Below are positions 62,276 to 64,000 of a stretch of DNA of 64,000 nt, one piece after another. The position numbers and the translations under genes were made by a program. How positions within the stretch are numbered: position 1 is the first letter of the stretch; every line of letters starts with the position of its first letter. The DNA lies in the NCBI GenBank assembly GCA_019306065.1, contig JAFDMF010000007.1, positions 1-64,000 on the forward strand. Reading direction: 5' to 3'. The notes under the pieces were generated by a model that was not told where the DNA came from, searched no databases, and saw nothing but the letters and a program-made list of their open reading frames with translations. Source of the DNA: Deltaproteobacteria bacterium. GTDB taxonomy: Bacteria > Desulfobacterota > Desulfobacteria > Desulfobacterales > JAFDMD01.

Positions 62276-64000
62276 ATGAAAAACGAGATTCAAAAAGTAA
62301 GAAATATCGGTATAAGCGCTCATATTGATTCCGGCAAAACAACTCTTACGGAGCGGATTCTTTTTTATACCGACAGAATTCATACAATTCACGATGTAAA
62401 AGGCAAAGACGGCGTAGGCGCTACTATGGATTCTATGGAGCTTGAAAAAGAACGCGGCATTACAATCGCATCCGCGGCTACTTACTGCCAGTGGAGCGGT
62501 CATGAGATTAATATAATAGATACTCCCGGACATGTGGATTTTACAATAGAGGTTGAAAGGGCTTTACGGGTTTTAGACGGCGCAATCCTTGTTTTGTGCG
62601 CCGTAGGCGGAGTTCAGTCTCAATCAATTACCGTAGATCAGCAGATGAAAAGGTATAAGGCGCCTTGTATTGCATTTATTAACAAATGCGACAGAAGCGG
62701 AGCCTCGCCTTTTAGAGCAATAAAGCAGCTGAAAGAAAAATTAGGGCATAATGCGGTTGCTTTGCAAATACCTATAGGGCTTGAAGCTGATTTTAAAGGG
62801 GTTATGGATCTTGTAAAGATGAAGGCGATATATTTTGAAGGCTCAAACGGCGAAGAGGTTAAGATAGAAGACATACCGGATAATCTTGTTGCAGAAGCAG
62901 AAGCAAAAAGGGAAGAGCTTATTGACGCGGCGTCTATTTTTTCGGACCCGCTTACCGAAGCAGCGCTTGAAGACAGAGTAACGGAAACTCTTTTAATAGA
63001 CGCCGTAAGAATAGGAACCTTGCGTCGCGAATTAACTCCAGTTTTGCTCGGTTCCGCATATAAAAACAAAGGAGTTCAGCCTTTGCTTGACGCTGTAGGT
63101 TATTATCTGCCGTCTCCTGACGAAGTTAAAAACGAAGCGTTGGATATGGATAATGACGAGATGTCGATAGAGCTTAAAGCGGATATAAACGAGCCTTTGG
63201 CAGCTTACGCTTTTAAACTTGAAGACGGAAGATACGGACAGCTTACCTATGTTCGGGTTTATCAGGGCAAGCTTGCAAAAGGAGATACCGTATTTAATAT
63301 AAGAGTAGGCAAAAAGGTTAAAATAGGCAGACTTGTAAAGCTTCACGCAAATCAGATGGAGGATGTTGAAGCTATAAATGCAGGACATATAGGCGCATTG
63401 TTTGGAATAGAATGCTCTTCCGGCGACACATTTGTTTCTCTCGGCTCAAATTTTTCTATGACTTCGATGTTTGTTCCCGATCCTGTAATTTCTCTTGCTA
63501 TTTTTGCTAAAGATAACAAAAACCAGATTAACATGTCCAAAGCTTTAAACAGATTTACAAAAGAAGACCCTACTTTTAAAACCTTTATAAATCAGGATAC
63601 AAACGAAACCATTATAGAGGGTATGGGCGAGCTTCATCTTGAAGTATACATCGAAAGAATGCGCAGAGAATACGGAGCGGAAATAGATACGGGCAAACCG
63701 CAGGTTGCATATAAAGAAACAATTACCAGAAAAGCGGTATTTAATTATGTTCATAAAAAACAGACCGGCGGAGCTGGGCAGTTCGGAAGAATTGCAGGAT
63801 GGATAGAGCCTGTAACGGACGAAGATTTTGTTTTTGAAAATAAGATAAAAGGCGGAGCAATACCTATTCAGTTTATACCTGCATGCGAAAAAGGTTTTAG
63901 AGAGTCTATAAAAAAAGGACCAAAACATAAATTTCCGGTTACAGGCATAAAAATAGTAGTAAACGACGGCGCTTCTCATGCGGTGGATTCCAGCGAAATG
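62276..64000 (+). CDS. fusA: Elongation factor G, spd-EFG1/mitochondrial-like type (3' end outside window)
   Basis: Open from ATG 62276 to the window end (575 codons), so missing from the ORF track; its minus-strand shadows are listed there instead. G1 [14 protein letters not shown] at residues 15-28, then [28 protein letters not shown] (G3) and INKCDRSG (G4), followed by domain II and III sequence ([18 protein letters not shown]). The DSGKTT loop (DAGKTT in ordinary EF-G) and the [15 protein letters not shown] stretch resemble mitochondrial EF-G1 and its bacterial spd-EFG1 relatives. Translocates tRNA-mRNA on the ribosome with GTP. Confidence 0.93.
   Translation, partial: MKNEIQKVRNIGISAHIDSGKTTLTERILFYTDRIHTIHDVKGKDGVGATMDSMELEKERGITIASAATYCQWSGHEINIIDTPGHVDFTIEVERALRVLDGAILVLCAVGGVQSQSITVDQQMKRYKAPCIAFINKCDRSGASPFRAIKQLKEKLGHNAVALQIPIGLEADFKGVMDLVKMKAIYFEGSNGEEVKIEDIPDNLVAEAEAKREELIDAASIFSDPLTEAALEDRVTETLLIDAVRIGTLRRELTPVLLGSAYKNKGVQPLLDAVGYYLPSPDEVKNEALDMDNDEMSIELKADINEPLAAYAFKLEDGRYGQLTYVRVYQGKLAKGDTVFNIRVGKKVKIGRLVKLHANQMEDVEAINAGHIGALFGIECSSGDTFVSLGSNFSMTSMFVPDPVISLAIFAKDNKNQINMSKALNRFTKEDPTFKTFINQDTNETIIEGMGELHLEVYIERMRREYGAEIDTGKPQVAYKETITRKAVFNYVHKKQTGGAGQFGRIAGWIEPVTDEDFVFENKIKGGAIPIQFIPACEKGFRESIKKGPKHKFPVTGIKIVVNDGASHAVDSSEM

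Noticed and set aside
62246-63979. Minus-strand ORFs across the last 1.7 kb
   Set aside because: They are shadows of fusA, which runs off the window and is therefore absent from the track.
1-64000. CRISPR arrays, IS elements or prophage
   Set aside because: No regularly spaced repeats, transposase, integrase or phage structural genes were seen. The dispersed repeats are single, intergenic and palindromic.

Overview
The window is a 64 kb piece of an AT-rich bacterial chromosome. Gene content and order suggest a Deltaproteobacteria-like organism (sensu lato). Pointers are: a zapB/zapA/6S RNA/rny/tyrS string; an nnr/tsaE/lysC string; an EF-G that looks like the mitochondrial-type spd-EFG1 family rather than the canonical bacterial form; dicluster ferredoxin proteins; and a TRAP transporter. 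No 16S rRNA is present, so this placement is an inference. No complete prophage, IS element or CRISPR array was seen.

Layout. 1-1.7 kb: an unrecognised gene fragment, a minimal nucleotidyltransferase and mnmA. 1.7-7.3 kb (minus): an apparent operon arcC, ygeW-type carbamoyltransferase, dctP, dctQ, dctM, which couples import of an organic acid to a carbamoyl-phosphate step that can yield ATP. 7.5-14 kb: CCA-adding enzyme, a winged-helix/dicluster ferredoxin protein, a decayed toxin-antitoxin patch (ParD-like relic, frameshifted hicA, intact hicB with its operator), tRNA-Val, serS and a divergent ychF. 14.2-22.3 kb: a defence module of PLD-SNF2 helicase, large Eco57I-type methyltransferase and RhuM. 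22.3-30 kb: argG, zapB-like, zapA, 6S RNA, rny, tyrS, a Cys-rich small protein, a TPR lipoprotein, a frameshifted hydF and tRNA-Gln. 30-34 kb: uppP, then a single-polypeptide restriction-modification-specificity protein preceded by a methyltransferase fossil. 33.7-42 kb (minus): U32 peptidase-like, an acidic hypothetical, lysC, tsaE, nnr, a HAD phosphatase with an apparent ATT start, a DUF6338 membrane protein with a proline-rich partner, and purB. 42.3-54.5 kb: DUF4395, mscS, trxA-trxB-bamD-rpmB, truA, uvrC, a nucleoside phosphorylase, ogt, ferredoxin, CBS and HAD proteins, a zinc-ribbon protein and rluB/rsuA. 54.8-61.7 kb: a second defence module of SF1 helicase plus type IIG enzyme. 62.3 kb to the end: fusA, cut by the window edge.

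The intergenic space is unusually rich in dispersed repeats. The clearest is a roughly 140 bp imperfect palindrome with four well-aligned copies (7349, 12733, 13901, and 52837 reversed). It abuts the 5' ends of three genes and supplies the last codons of serS. A second family carries a TTTCTCGCTTTGCTCGAAATGACA-like core. Together with three restriction or defence loci and several decayed genes (hydF, hicA, a ParD-like gene, a methyltransferase start, possibly hydG), this suggests core operons broken up by accessory modules and repeats. Functions rest on motifs read by eye; no database search was possible.
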